NCBI GenBank assembly: GCA_018700525.1
Contig: JABITN010000261.1
Span: 1 to 45,206 of the forward strand
Direction of reading: 5' to 3'
Origin: Opitutales bacterium
Lineage (GTDB): Bacteria; Verrucomicrobiota; Verrucomicrobiia; Opitutales; Opitutaceae
DNA: 45,206 nt
The position numbers and the translations under genes are program-made. Below are positions 25,323 through 34,881 of the stretch, in pieces. Every line of letters starts with the position of its first letter. Position 1 is the first letter of the stretch. The notes under the pieces are model-generated. The model did no database searches and was not told where the DNA came from. It was given only the letters and a program-made list of their open reading frames with translations.

Positions 25323-26657
25323 TCAGAATTCCGTTTCTTTGTCCACCAGCATGAATTTCAGCTCGCCGGATGAAGCCACCTTATCGCCTACTTTACAAGT
25401 CGCCACCGCAGTTCCAATCTTGCCACGCATTATTTTGACGAGCTTAACGTCGATCTTAAGCTGATCCCCCGGTATTACCTTGTTCCGAAATTTCACCTTA
25501 TCGATACTCATGAACACCGCGGTCATGCCTTCATTCTGAGTCACCCGCAACATGAGAATCCCAGCAGCTTGGGCCATCGCTTCGATTTGCAAGACTCCCG
25601 GCATTATAGGCTGCCCTGGGTAGTGGCCTTGGAAATACTCTTCGTTAATCGTGCAATTCTTGATTGCCGTCAGCTCATCGTCACCGCGAAACTCAAGCAC
25701 GCGATCTATCATCAACATAGGATAACGATGCGGTAGCGTTTCTAGAACGCGTCGAATATCGAGTTCGGTTTCCGTTTCGATAATCACCGGACTCTTTTTC
25801 GGAGCCTTCTGAGCAATGCCCTTCTCCAATTCATCCAACCGTTCGTGGAGCTTCTTCGTCAGCTCTGAATTGAGAGCATGTCCCGGGCGAACGGCAATGA
25901 TATGCGCTTTGATCGGTTTGCCCAATAAGAACAAATCGCCCACCACATCCAAAATCTTGTGACGCACCAATTCGTCCTCGAATCGCAGAGGTTCCTTGGA
26001 GAGAATCTTATCGCCCTTCAAAACAATCGCATTTTCAAGACTGCCGCCCTTGATCTTACCGAGCTTTATCAACTCTTCGATATCTTCAAAGACCGTAAAA
26101 GTACGCGCCGCCGCAATCTGCGTGGAAAAAACTTCAGGATCGATATCCAACGCAAGGTGCTGCGTGTGAATTCCTCGATCATCAGCCGAAGTGCAGGTAA
26201 CTTTAAAGCCGTCGTAAGGAAGCGCGATGAGCGAAGAATTGCCCTTCGAAACCGAAATCGGCCTATCCAAAACGAAACACTCGCGATCCGCGTCCTGCTC
26301 AACCGGCTCTCCTTCGAGAATCATATTTACATACGCCCGCCCCGAGCCATCCATGATCGGAGGTTCGCTAGAGTCCATCTCGATTTCCACGTTGTCGATT
26401 CCCATGCCATGCAAAGACGCCATCACATGCTCTACCGTATGCACTTTCATATGACCTACATTCAAGGTCGTATTACGTACGAGATCGCCTACCTGGGAAA
26501 TGTGAGGCCGAAATTCTGGTTTCTCATGCAAGTCCACGCGGCGAATCGTCACTCCGTGGTTAATCGGCGCCGGCTTGAGCGTCAGACGTGAATTATCGCC
26601 TGTATGCAATGCGGGACCGCTGATGGAAACTTCTCTCAAGATGGAGCGCTGCTTCAT
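25323..26657 (-). CDS. lpxC: bifunctional UDP-3-O-acyl-GlcNAc deacetylase / 3-hydroxyacyl-ACP dehydratase (LpxC-FabZ)
   Basis: The protein has 444 residues. Residues 1-290 are Lpx[19 protein letters not shown] at the start, zinc ligands H77 (VEHVMAS), H233 and D237 ([11 protein letters not shown]), and the catalytic H260 (RPGHALN). [15 protein letters not shown] is a conserved block. Residues 300-444 are Fab[17 protein letters not shown], and the hot-dog active site H345 with E359 in [20 protein letters not shown]. The fusion couples the committed lipid A step with the dehydratase that competes for hydroxyacyl-ACP. Such fusions are known in Bacteroidota and some other phyla. Both active sites look intact. 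The next gene is lpxA. Confidence 0.96.
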   Translation of the reverse strand: MKQRSILREVSISGPALHTGDNSRLTLKPAPINHGVTIRRVDLHEKPEFRPHISQVGDLVRNTTLNVGHMKVHTVEHVMASLHGMGIDNVEIEMDSSEPPIMDGSGRAYVNMILEGEPVEQDADRECFVLDRPISVSKGNSSLIALPYDGFKVTCTSADDRGIHTQHLALDIDPEVFSTQIAAARTFTVFEDIEELIKLGKIKGGSLENAIVLKGDKILSKEPLRFEDELVRHKILDVVGDLFLLGKPIKAHIIAVRPGHALNSELTKKLHERLDELEKGIAQKAPKKSPVIIETETELDIRRVLETLPHRYPMLMIDRVLEFRGDDELTAIKNCTINEEYFQGHYPGQPIMPGVLQIEAMAQAAGILMLRVTQNEGMTAVFMSIDKVKFRNKVIPGDQLKIDVKLVKIMRGKIGTAVATCKVGDKVASSGELKFMLVDKETEF

Positions 26658-26734
26658 GAGGAAGGCTTACTGTCAGCAATCAAATGAAATGACAAGCAAT
26701 AGATGCTCCCCAAAGAACCAGGTAAACCCTCTTA

Positions 26735-26763
26735 TTGACAGCCATCGGATAAGCGTCTACTTC
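26735..26763 (+). promoter_or_regulatory. probable sigma-70 promoter of efp
   Basis: TTGACA at 26735-26740 is followed 17 bp later by TACTTC at 26758-26763. The -35 is perfect, while the -10 matches weakly. The start codon of efp is 28 bp downstream. The promoter also lies in the divergent lpxC/efp spacer. Confidence 0.45.
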
Positions 26764-26791
26764 GACACCCTTTCAAATAAATAATCGAATC

Positions 26792-27349
26792 ATGCCCATT
26801 GCTCTAGACCTTCGAAAAGGTAACGTAATCAACTACAACGGCAACTCTTGCCTCATCCTGGAATCGCATCACCGTACCCCAGGAAAAGGACAACCCGTCG
26901 TGCAAACGAAAATGCGCAATCTCACCACGGGGCGGTCAGGCGACGTACGATTCCAGTCCACCGAGAAGGTCGAGGTCCTCATGACCGAGCGCAAAAATCT
27001 CGAGTTCAGCTACGAAGATCGCGGCACATACTCTTTCATGGATCTCGAATCCTACGACTCGCTCGAACTTGATCCAGACATGCTCGAAGAAGCGATCCCC
27101 TTTCTTGTACCGAATACCGAATACGAAATACTTTTCGTCGACGACAAACCCGTTCAACTAATCCTACCCTCAACCGTAGAGCTCAAAGTCATCGAATCGG
27201 CCGTAGGCATCCGTGGCGACACCGCTAGCAACGTGCAAAAGCCTGCTACACTGGAAACCAACTTGGTTGTTCAAGTTCCGCTCTTCATCAAGGAAGGCGA
27301 GACGATCAAAGTAAACACCAGCGACCGCAGCTACTCAGGCAGAAGCTAG
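26792..27349 (+). CDS. efp: translation elongation factor P
   Basis: The protein has 185 residues with the three EF-P domains: KOW-like (1-60), OB (65-125) and C-terminal OB (130-185). It relieves ribosome stalling at polyproline stretches. The tip of the first loop is TPGKGQPVVQTKMRN with K32, the residue modified by lysylation in many species. The C-terminal NLVVQVPLFIKEGETIKVNT and DRSYSGR are diagnostic. The window encodes proline-rich clients, such as the TonB protein with runs of six prolines. Confidence 0.96.
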   Translation: MPIALDLRKGNVINYNGNSCLILESHHRTPGKGQPVVQTKMRNLTTGRSGDVRFQSTEKVEVLMTERKNLEFSYEDRGTYSFMDLESYDSLELDPDMLEEAIPFLVPNTEYEILFVDDKPVQLILPSTVELKVIESAVGIRGDTASNVQKPATLETNLVVQVPLFIKEGETIKVNTSDRSYSGRS

Positions 27350-27501
27350 CTGTCGAGCCCTCGGATCAATTTTCAATACGCGCCTCAATCCACTGCAGGC
27401 ACGTTTTTTGCAGCGAATGCCAAACCACCCCCGTCCAAGTGCGAAAAAAGCCGCCCCTCACTAAGAGAGCCAGCTTCGAGAACACTTTACTTGCGGACTA
27501 G

Positions 27502-28842
27502 CTACGCCACGCGCTCCACGATGAGCGGCGGAGGCGTCGGCCGCTTAGGAGCCAAACGATAAGCCGCCTTGAAGTACTCCAGTGCCTGCTCGAGCTTCGC
27601 TTCGTCGTTGTAATGAATCATCATCAACGGCTCGCCTTGCTTCACTTGCGTACCCACTTTTTTGATATCCGAAACGCCAACAGCAAAATCAATCACACCG
27701 TTTTCATCGGCGCCCGCACCGAGAAGGTGAACGCCTTTCGCTATTTGCGATGCGTTAATCGTATGCACATAACCACGCTTCGGAGCTGGTAACTTGCGAA
27801 TATGCTGAGCAGTCGGGAACTTGTCTGGATCATCGATGTAGCTGGTATCTCCACCTTGAGCCGCAATAATTTCCTTCAATTTCTCCAACGCCGTCCCATC
27901 TTCGAGATGACGCTGCACCGTCTGCTTAGCGGAAAGAGTCGATCCCGCTACGCCAGCGAGTCTTACGATTTCCATACCGAGCTTCAATACGAGCTCCTTC
28001 AAATCTTCCGGACCTTCACCCTTAAGAAGCTGGATAGCCTCCTTCAGTTCGAGAGCCGTGCCGACCGTGTCGCCTAACGGCTGGTTCATATCGGTAACCA
28101 ACGCAACGCAACGACGCTTCATCGATCGCCCTACGCGGGTCATGGAACGAGCCAATTGCTTCGCCTGCTCCAGATCGCGAATGAAAGATCCATTGCCCCA
28201 CTTTACGTCGATCACGAGCCCTTCGGCTCCTTCAGCAAGTTTCTTGGAAAGGACGCTTCCGGTGATAAGCGGCAAACTCGGAATCGTTCCCGTTTTCTTG
28301 CGGAGTTCGTAAAGCTTGGCATCGGCTGGAGCCAATTCCGGACTTTGACGCACCATTGCCCCGCCAATTCGTTCGAGCTGTGCAATGAACGGTTCAATCT
28401 CCATATTTGGATTGAAGCCTGGAACGGCGCTCAGTTTATCCAGGGCACTGACTGCGAAATCCTGATCAACGCTGCCCATCATAGGCAAAACGATTCCACT
28501 AGCCACAGCCAGAGGCACCAAAACCAAAGAAGTCTTATCACCTACTCCTCCGGTTGAATACTTATCAATCTTCGGCTTTGCGATGTGAGACAGGTCAATC
28601 ACTTCGCCGGAAAGCATCAGCTCTTCAGTCAAAATAGCCGTTTCCTGAGCAGACATGCCTTGAAAGAAAATCGCCATGGCCATTGCGGACATTTGATAAT
28701 CAGGCATATCTCCTTCGAGAATCGAATCTACTATGTAGCGGATCTCATCTTTGGTATATTCCTGCCCATCGCGTTTCTTTTCGATGAGATAGGCATAGCT
28801 CGGCTTGATGAATCTACGAGTGCTTAAGGTTTTTCTGACCAT
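27502..28842 (-). CDS. thymidine/pyrimidine-nucleoside phosphorylase family protein with altered phosphate site
   Basis: The protein has 446 residues from the ATG at 28842. It has the full family length and layout: N-terminal helical domain (LIEKKRDGQEYTKDEIRYIV), STGGVGDKTSLVLVP, APADAKLYELR, SKKLAEGAEGLVIDVKWGNGS, and the C-terminal PYNP_C domain with FAVGVSDIKKVGTQVKQGEP. The pyrimidine contacts corresponding to E. coli R171, S186 and K190 are kept. The glycine-rich loop GRGLGHTGGTLDK is replaced by SVDQDFAVSALDK, so T123 becomes A, S113 becomes G, and H85 is Y (KYSTGG). Family membership is sure; activity as a thymidine phosphorylase is not. The longer GTG/TTG-started form to 28893 is not supported by homology. 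Confidence 0.85.
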   Translation of the reverse strand: MVRKTLSTRRFIKPSYAYLIEKKRDGQEYTKDEIRYIVDSILEGDMPDYQMSAMAMAIFFQGMSAQETAILTEELMLSGEVIDLSHIAKPKIDKYSTGGVGDKTSLVLVPLAVASGIVLPMMGSVDQDFAVSALDKLSAVPGFNPNMEIEPFIAQLERIGGAMVRQSPELAPADAKLYELRKKTGTIPSLPLITGSVLSKKLAEGAEGLVIDVKWGNGSFIRDLEQAKQLARSMTRVGRSMKRRCVALVTDMNQPLGDTVGTALELKEAIQLLKGEGPEDLKELVLKLGMEIVRLAGVAGSTLSAKQTVQRHLEDGTALEKLKEIIAAQGGDTSYIDDPDKFPTAQHIRKLPAPKRGYVHTINASQIAKGVHLLGAGADENGVIDFAVGVSDIKKVGTQVKQGEPLMMIHYNDEAKLEQALEYFKAAYRLAPKRPTPPPLIVERVA

Positions 28843-29258
28843 CTTGTATGTGTGGAGATATCTATGAACACGGAGTTGTACCCAACGCCTCAAAGTTGCC
28901 TAAATCAGTTCAGGCATTCCAAGTCGCTCAGTACTATTTCAAAATCAACTAACAGAGATTTAAACGTACCGCATATTCGCGTTTCGCCTGAGCGCCTGCC
29001 AATGTTGAAAGCCCTATTATGCCACACGTGTCAAGCCCCTCAATTCAGCAAAAGATAAGTGCTAAGAATTAATTAAATAATTAATTACCCTTAACAATGT
29101 AGACCGATCAAATTATTCGCAGAATCCCGACCCTCTCGCTCCCAAACTATGAGTTCTCTTCGTCCGGTTCCCGATTAGCCAAATTCGAGCCGATTATAGC
29201 GCCCATCTGGAATCAGAGCTTGCTCGCAAGATCTATCGCCCTTTTATACCGCCATCTT
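28843..29258. other. intergenic region upstream of argS with a perfect AT palindrome
   Basis: No gene is recognised in these 416 bases. At 29067-29086 AATTAATTA and TAATTAATT form a perfect inverted repeat with a 2-bp spacer, in an otherwise mixed-composition region. It could be an operator or a promoter UP-like element. The argS leader 29090-29258 shows no further structure that I can support. Confidence 0.4.
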
Positions 29259-31019
29259 ATGGAGGAATGGTTCGACGTAGCGAAACGTATAGAAACAAGT
29301 GCCCTAGCAGCCGCTCAGCAGGCTGGCTTGGATACCGAAGCCTTTTCGGCTGACGTCCGACCTGCCGACCCGCGATTTGGAGATATGCAAGTCAACGGAG
29401 CGCTGCCCTACGCCAAACGCCTGAAGACCAATCCTCGCGAAATCGCTCAGAAACTGGTTGCTGCCCTCGAAAGCGACGACGCTGTATCTACAGTAGCCGA
29501 TCTTAGCATTGCCGGCCCCGGGTTCATCAACTTCCGCTTCAAGCCTGAGTTTTTCTTGAACTGGCTCAATGCCTTTTCGAGCGAAGACGCGTTCCGCAAA
29601 TCCGCGTCTCGCCTTTACGCCTGCGAGCGAGTCGTCGTCGACTACGGCTCTCCGAATACAGCCAAGCAGATGCACGTCGGGCACATCCGATCCATCGTGA
29701 TCGGGGAAGCAATTTGCAGATTGCTCGAATACTGCGGCGCCGAGGTCACGCGCGACAATCATATCGGTGACTGGGGTACTCCTTACGGAAAGCTTTTCTA
29801 CGCCTACAAAGTTCATTTAGACGCTGAAGCTCTCAAGAACGATCCGCTCGGCGAGCTCGAGCGCCTCTACAAACTTGGTAGCAATCTAGCGAATGAAGAC
29901 GAATCCGTTCTCGAGGAATGCCGACAAGAGCTCGTTCAACTCCAAGCTGGCGAAACCGAATCGATCGCTCTCTGGAAACGCGTCAATGAACTAAGTATCC
30001 AAGGCCTCACGGAAGTTTACGATCAGCTCGATGTCACCTACGACTACTACCTCGGCGAAAGCTTCTACCGCGACCAAGTAGCAGCCGTGTATCGAGAACT
30101 CGAAGACTGCGGCCTTGCCGAAGAGAGTAAAGGAGCGCTCGTAGTTTTTCATCCCGAACACAAACGCTACGCAGAGCAGCCTTTCATCATTCGAAAGTCG
30201 GATGGGGCCAGCAATTATGCCACTACCGATTTGGCGACCATGCTCTACCGTCACGAGCATTTCAAAGCGACTCGTGTGATCGTAGTAACCGACGACCGCC
30301 AAAAGGATCACTTCGAGCAACTCGACCTAACCACCGCCAAATGGTTTGAAAAGACAGGCCGCAAGCGCCCTATTTTCAATCACGTCATGTTCGGAAAGAT
30401 CAACGGCGACGACGGCAAGCCCATCAAGTCGCGATCCGGCGATCCAATACGCCTCAAAGCCCTCATCAACGAGGCCGTTGAACGCGCCTACGCGATCGTC
30501 AAAGAGAAAAATCCCGATTTCCCCGAAGACGAACTTGAAAATATTGCCCAAACAGTCGGCGTCAGTTCGATTAAGTACGCGGACCTCTCGACCAATCGCA
30601 CGAGCGACTACATTTTCTCCTGGGATAAACTACTCGCCTTCGAAGGCAACACCGCTCCCTACCTGCTCTATGCAGCTAGTCGCATTCAAAGCATATTCCG
30701 GAAAATAGATCCGACGGAATTAACCGATTTGGAATCGAAAGCATCGCCATTCGAGACGGACGAAGAAATGACGCTTGCCCGAAAAATTCTCGAATTCGTC
30801 GGAGCTCTCCAAGTCACGATCGAAACGCTACGCCCCCACATGCTGAGTACTTATCTCTACGAGCTTTCAGGGGCCTTCAGCGGCTTCTACAATGCCAACA
30901 AAGTCATCGTCGAGGACCCTGGCCAAAAAGCGCGTCGAATCATTCTTTGCCAACGGACTCTACTAGCCCTTGAAGCAGGCCTCTCCCTTCTTGGTATCAA
31001 GACCTTAAAACGTATGTAG
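29259..31019 (+). CDS. argS: arginyl-tRNA synthetase
   Basis: The protein has 586 residues, a class I synthetase. The N-terminal Add-1 domain (about 1-110) recognises the tRNA elbow. The HIGH motif is H139-VGH142 in SPNTAKQMHVGHIRS. The KMSKS-like loop is KPIKSRSGDPIRL, as usual for ArgRS, which often lacks a canonical KMSKS. YATTDLATMLYR and the C-terminal DALR anticodon-binding domain (about 465-586, YELSGAFSGFYNANKV) are present. The start is placed at the ATG at 29259 (MEEWFDVAKR), rather than the upstream TTG, because the known N-terminus begins there. Confidence 0.96.
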   Translation: MEEWFDVAKRIETSALAAAQQAGLDTEAFSADVRPADPRFGDMQVNGALPYAKRLKTNPREIAQKLVAALESDDAVSTVADLSIAGPGFINFRFKPEFFLNWLNAFSSEDAFRKSASRLYACERVVVDYGSPNTAKQMHVGHIRSIVIGEAICRLLEYCGAEVTRDNHIGDWGTPYGKLFYAYKVHLDAEALKNDPLGELERLYKLGSNLANEDESVLEECRQELVQLQAGETESIALWKRVNELSIQGLTEVYDQLDVTYDYYLGESFYRDQVAAVYRELEDCGLAEESKGALVVFHPEHKRYAEQPFIIRKSDGASNYATTDLATMLYRHEHFKATRVIVVTDDRQKDHFEQLDLTTAKWFEKTGRKRPIFNHVMFGKINGDDGKPIKSRSGDPIRLKALINEAVERAYAIVKEKNPDFPEDELENIAQTVGVSSIKYADLSTNRTSDYIFSWDKLLAFEGNTAPYLLYAASRIQSIFRKIDPTELTDLESKASPFETDEEMTLARKILEFVGALQVTIETLRPHMLSTYLYELSGAFSGFYNANKVIVEDPGQKARRIILCQRTLLALEAGLSLLGIKTLKRM

Positions 31020-31142
31020 TTAAGGATGGAATTCGGCCATTTCCGAGGCACGAAGCGTAAAATGCCAGATCAAGGTGCTCCAAGTCCCCCATCCTTGACT
31101 TTTCACTCAAAGAGAACGACTCATAACCCGTAGTTTCAATTG

Positions 31143-31916
31143 ATGCGCGAGTATTACATACGCAGAGAAGGCGACGAAGACGCAAAGGGTCCTTACGATA
31201 TCGATCAACTCAGTTCGTTGTTCGAAGCCGGCAAGGTTGAAAGAGACGCCTACGTTTACGATATCGACCAAGAAACCTGGATTACGATCGAAGAGTGCGG
31301 CGAGCTCATGAAGGCCCTTTTCCCTGAGAAGAAAAAACTCACATTGCGCTCGGAAGAATCAACTCCTGAGGACGACGATGAAACCTCGGACGAATCCGAG
31401 GAAAAGAAGCAGTCAGTTTCGGTATCTCAAATGCTGGCTCAGGCTGAAGGACGCGATTCCGATAAACCTGGCGGCAAATCTCCAATTGAAAAACGAGCCC
31501 AAGCCGCTTTCATCGGACTCCGCTTTGCTACACTATTTATTCTGGGTTCAGCCGCCGCGATGATTGGCCTAGAATTGGATCTAGTTCTCGCCGCCGATTT
31601 CCTAAAAATGATGGAGAGTCCCTACCTCATTTTCGCTGTCGTGGACCTTATCCTAGGATTTTTCCTTATTCTCCAAGTAACCGAAGTTTTTCCGCTCGTA
31701 AGATTTAGAGCTGCGATCGGTCTCGGAACGCTTTCGATTCTTTTCCTGGCTAGCGGCGACCCATGGCTAGCAGCCTCGAATGCCGTTCTAGCCATCAGCA
31801 CCTACTTGTGCACAGCAACCCTAAGCCTCACCCGTGCTGCAATTCCTTTCGGAATATTCGGCACATTAGGACTCGCAGGCTACATAGTGCTCGTAATCTT
31901 GCCCCTAGTTCCCTAA
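31143..31916 (+). CDS. GYF_2 (DUF4339) domain membrane protein
   Basis: The protein has 257 residues from the ATG at 31143. Residues 1-60 form a GYF_2-like domain (REYYIRREGDEDAKGPYDID, LFEAGKVERDAYVYD, WITIEE), a small fold thought to bind proline-rich or other peptides. An acidic, low-complexity linker follows (about 65-115, EDDDETSDESEEKK). The C-terminal half has four or five hydrophobic segments with no known motif. Such GYF_2-membrane fusions are common in Verrucomicrobiota and have no known function. It follows argS by 123 bases. Confidence 0.75.
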   Translation: MREYYIRREGDEDAKGPYDIDQLSSLFEAGKVERDAYVYDIDQETWITIEECGELMKALFPEKKKLTLRSEESTPEDDDETSDESEEKKQSVSVSQMLAQAEGRDSDKPGGKSPIEKRAQAAFIGLRFATLFILGSAAAMIGLELDLVLAADFLKMMESPYLIFAVVDLILGFFLILQVTEVFPLVRFRAAIGLGTLSILFLASGDPWLAASNAVLAISTYLCTATLSLTRAAIPFGIFGTLGLAGYIVLVILPLVP

Positions 31917-31993
31917 ATACTTCCCTCTATTTGGCACCTCATGTCTCCCCTAATCGAAAAATACTCAAACACAAGGAAGGCATTCGCAAGCGG

Positions 31994-32650
31994 ATGTGGA
32001 AAACCTTGCCGAAGACGGTACAAGCCAAAAAACGCTTCTCCTACGCCGGTTTACGTGTGACTGCGATCACTTTTGCAGGGATTAAGGAAAACCGACTCCT
32101 CAATCGTGCCGCAGCGCTAAGCTTTAGCTCTCTCATTGGACTGATTCCGATGATAGCGATCATTATCCTGGTTTCCGGTTTTGCCCTTGAGAAGAGCGAT
32201 CCCGATCTCGTCATCAACAATATTCGCAAAAGCATCAGCTACATCGCTCCTCATTTAAGCGGACTAGACACCGATGCCTGCAAAGAACTCGCGAAAATCT
32301 CAAACCCCCCGTTCAATTCGTCAACGCTAGCCAAGCGCGGCTTTGCGACCTACATCGCGTTTTCTCTCTTCCACCCGAAAAAGGCGAACCCTTCCAGAAC
32401 TACAAGTACCAAACCGCTTGATCAAATCGAACTCAGCGTCTTCAAAAGCCAATTCGACAATCACGGCAAAAACCCGCACGAAAACCATTTCGACGAATTC
32501 GACCCAATCGTCAAACGCTTCCACAACCTCATCGAACAAGTGCATAAAACCCCATTCAACCACCTTACGATCGAAGACATCATCGAACTTGACGATGACT
32601 CCACTTCCATTCCCTCGCCGAACCTGGACGACCCTTCGACCCTCGCCTAG
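31994..32650 (+). pseudogene. YihY/BrkB-family gene, internally deleted and frameshifted
   Basis: The open frame encodes 218 residues. The first about 90 (FAGIKENRLLNRAAALSFSS followed by LIGLIPMIAIIILVSGFALE) are a typical YihY N-terminus with its first membrane helix. The following four or five helices of the family are absent. From about 32290 to 32418 the better coding frame is a different plus frame (PPVQFVNASQARLCDLHRVF, then LPPEKGEPFQNYKYQT). After about 32420 the original frame again looks coding (LDQIELSVFKSQF, TPFNHLTIEDIIEL), like the C-terminal tail of long YihY proteins. One large deletion plus two frame changes best explains this. An expressed short protein cannot be excluded. 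Confidence 0.55.
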
Positions 32651-32773
32651 ACAATCGGCGATCATACGCTCTCGGACTTCAATCCAAGAAAAAGTCGCCT
32701 CCACTGGAAGAGCGTTCTCTCGAACACTCCGCTCAGCCCCTAAAAATAGGCAGGAACATTGCTGTTTTGCCCA

Positions 32774-32801
32774 TTGACAGAGTTAGGCCCGATCCTACTT
32801 T
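32774..32801 (+). promoter_or_regulatory. possible sigma-70 promoter of the PpiD-like gene
   Basis: TTGACA at 32774-32779 is separated by 16 bp from TACTTT at 32796-32801, 27 bp before the start codon. The layout and -10 resemble the candidate efp promoter in this window. It would give the gene its own transcription start after the decayed YihY gene. Confidence 0.4.
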
Positions 32802-32827
32802 AGCCGTTCCTTTAACGCCGAACTAAC

Positions 32828-34519
32828 ATGATCTCCTGGCTTCAAAACAATCTCCAAAAGCATTTTCGTTTCGTTTTCATCATACTCCTCGCAGGCGTTA
32901 TCGTCGCGTTCGTATTTACGATAGGAGCAGGGCCCGGTATTGGCGACGGACGTAACCGCTCGACTAATCTAAGCTATTTCGGAAACGAACTCAACACAGA
33001 GGCCGAACGCCAAGAGTTTTTCAACGCCGCTTTCTACAGTGCCCTTTTGCAATTCGGCAGCGCCCAAATCAACCAAGACCAGCTCAACCAATACGCCTTC
33101 AATCGCGGCGCGGCCCTCCATTTGGCTGACTTGCACAACGTCCCTGGACCCACGGGAGAGCAATTGTCCGAACACATCCAAGAACTTGGCATGTTCCTAG
33201 GAGCTGACGGACAATTCAGCGCCGAAGCCTACACAAGTTTTCGCGACCAAACCCGAGCAAGCGGACAGATCAGCGAGGGAGCCCTCTCGGAAATCATCGC
33301 TGACGACTATCGTGTCAATCGCGTCTATGAAACCCTCTCCCAACCAGGATTCGTATTGGAATCCGAAGTACTTGACGAACTCGTAGCCGATCAAACCAAG
33401 TGGACGATCAATGTCGCCACCTTCGACTTCGAGAACTTCAAGCCCGAGATCGACACAGCCGAAGAGAAGCTCGAAACCTTCTTCGCTGCCAACAGCTTCC
33501 GCTACACCTCCCCTACACGTCGCGTTATCTCATACATCGAATTCAAGGCACTCGACTTCATCGAAATTCTCGTAGTTGATGAAAAAGACCTCAAGAACTA
33601 CTTCGCTCGCAATGCTTCGAAATACACAAAAACCGTAGCTGCCGAGCCTACCGAGCCTACGAAAGGCGAACCCGAAGTGCCTGCAGAACCAACAACCGAG
33701 CCAGCCAGCTTCGAAGAAGCTAAGAGCCAAGTCACCTCAGACTATAAATTGGAACAAGCCCAGTCTATCGCCCAGGCCAAAGCTGAGGAACTCGCATTGG
33801 CATTCGTTGAAGCCGACAACGCTTCCGGTACCGATTCTCTTGACCGCGACCGTATCGAAGCTCTCATAGAAACCAAAGGATACGAATCGAGACAAACCAC
33901 AGCGTTTGCCCGCAACGAAACGCCCATCGGACTCAATTGGAGCCAAAACCTCGTAGCCCTTTCCTATCAACTCAGCGAAGGACAAATCTATTCGCAGCCA
34001 GTCGTCGAAGGCGAATCCACTTTCGTCCTTTACCTTCAAGACGAAAATCCTGAATTCGTCCCTCACTTCAATACCGCCCGAAATCGCGTAATCGAAGATT
34101 ACTCCCAAGAAGAGTTTCGTCGCCTGAAAACAGTTCACGGCGAAGAACTCGCCGCTGCACTCAAAGCAACCTCCGACGAGGATGCATTCAAAGCCAAAGC
34201 CGAAAATAAAGGCCTAGTGGTCGCCGAATTTGCAGACTTCACGCGTCGCGAACCAGCCGAAGGCCTCGACACAAGTCTCCTTTACGCTATCACCGATCTG
34301 AACGAAGGAGATGTTTCGGACGCCAGCATTCGCGAAGAAAACGGGACCATTATTCATGTTTCAATGAAAGAGGTTCCCGAAGTATCCTCCGACGCCGACG
34401 AATACGAAAGCCGCATGGCACAGCTAAAAGCGAACTACGAGCGTTACGCAGTCGCGCAATACATCAGCAAGCTATCCAATGCGGAACTTATTCGCTCCGG
34501 ATTAGCCTCCGCCAACTAA
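32828..34519 (+). CDS. PpiD/SurA-like periplasmic folding factor
   Basis: The protein has 563 residues. One N-terminal membrane anchor (about 14-34, FRFVFIILLAGVIVAFVFTI) precedes a SurA_N-like helical region with repeated FxxA/E helices (EFFNAAFYSALLQFG, YTSFRDQTRASGQISEGAL). A linker rich in E, P and T (about 275-300) lies in the middle. Helices at about 510-555 close the fold. The layout is that of PpiD, an inner-membrane chaperone at the Sec exit. The PPIase signature of parvulins is not clearly visible, although 360-450 could hold a degenerate copy. The role in outer-membrane protein biogenesis is inferred. Confidence 0.75.
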   Translation: MISWLQNNLQKHFRFVFIILLAGVIVAFVFTIGAGPGIGDGRNRSTNLSYFGNELNTEAERQEFFNAAFYSALLQFGSAQINQDQLNQYAFNRGAALHLADLHNVPGPTGEQLSEHIQELGMFLGADGQFSAEAYTSFRDQTRASGQISEGALSEIIADDYRVNRVYETLSQPGFVLESEVLDELVADQTKWTINVATFDFENFKPEIDTAEEKLETFFAANSFRYTSPTRRVISYIEFKALDFIEILVVDEKDLKNYFARNASKYTKTVAAEPTEPTKGEPEVPAEPTTEPASFEEAKSQVTSDYKLEQAQSIAQAKAEELALAFVEADNASGTDSLDRDRIEALIETKGYESRQTTAFARNETPIGLNWSQNLVALSYQLSEGQIYSQPVVEGESTFVLYLQDENPEFVPHFNTARNRVIEDYSQEEFRRLKTVHGEELAAALKATSDEDAFKAKAENKGLVVAEFADFTRREPAEGLDTSLLYAITDLNEGDVSDASIREENGTIIHVSMKEVPEVSSDADEYESRMAQLKANYERYAVAQYISKLSNAELIRSGLASAN

Positions 34520-34542
34520 TACTAGCGTCTCCCCATTTATCC

Positions 34543-34791
34543 ATGCCTTTGCAGCGCTTCAGACCCATCTCTGGACGCTGCAAGCTTTGCCAAGGCGAAG
34601 TCGAACTCTCTATTAAACACTCGGAGTCCCTCCCAAAGGAATGCCCAAAATGCGGGCAAGAGATCGAACATTGTCCAAATTTGTCCGCTCCGGTGGCAAA
34701 GGTACTGAAAACGCCTAGTCCCTCGGATGCTAAAGCCGCCGGTTTTCAAGTCTACAAACGTCTGGGCAAAGGCGAATACGAAAAACAATAG
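34543..34791 (+). CDS. small zinc-ribbon protein
   Basis: The protein has 82 residues. CKLC at about 13-16 and CPKCG at about 34-38 form a two-knuckle zinc ribbon, followed by a further C at 44. The tail SDAKAAGFQVYKRLGKGEYE resembles FmdB-type and related zinc-ribbon proteins of Verrucomicrobiota, where a regulatory role is assumed but unproven. It begins 23 bases after the PpiD-like gene on the same strand, with no Shine-Dalgarno sequence. Confidence 0.7.
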   Translation: MPLQRFRPISGRCKLCQGEVELSIKHSESLPKECPKCGQEIEHCPNLSAPVAKVLKTPSPSDAKAAGFQVYKRLGKGEYEKQ

Positions 34792-34881
34792 CGAACAAAC
34801 GCAATTTTACCCCAGAGCTCGGTGTATAGAATACCGTAACCTCTTCTGGATACTGGGACGCTTCTTCGATTTCGACTGAGC

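Noticed and set aside
27400-27430. T-run and CTGCA/TGCAG near the end of efp as a terminator
   Set aside because: The T-run lies inside the loop, not after the stem, so it is not a normal intrinsic terminator.
31020-31100. AAGGATGG / CCATCCTT inverted repeat after argS
   Set aside because: Arms are only 8 bp and 59 bp apart, which is weak; likely chance.
32327-32704. minus ORF of 125 residues rich in V, E and F
   Set aside because: Shadow of the plus-strand GAC/GAA-rich codons of the YihY remnant; no domain recognised.
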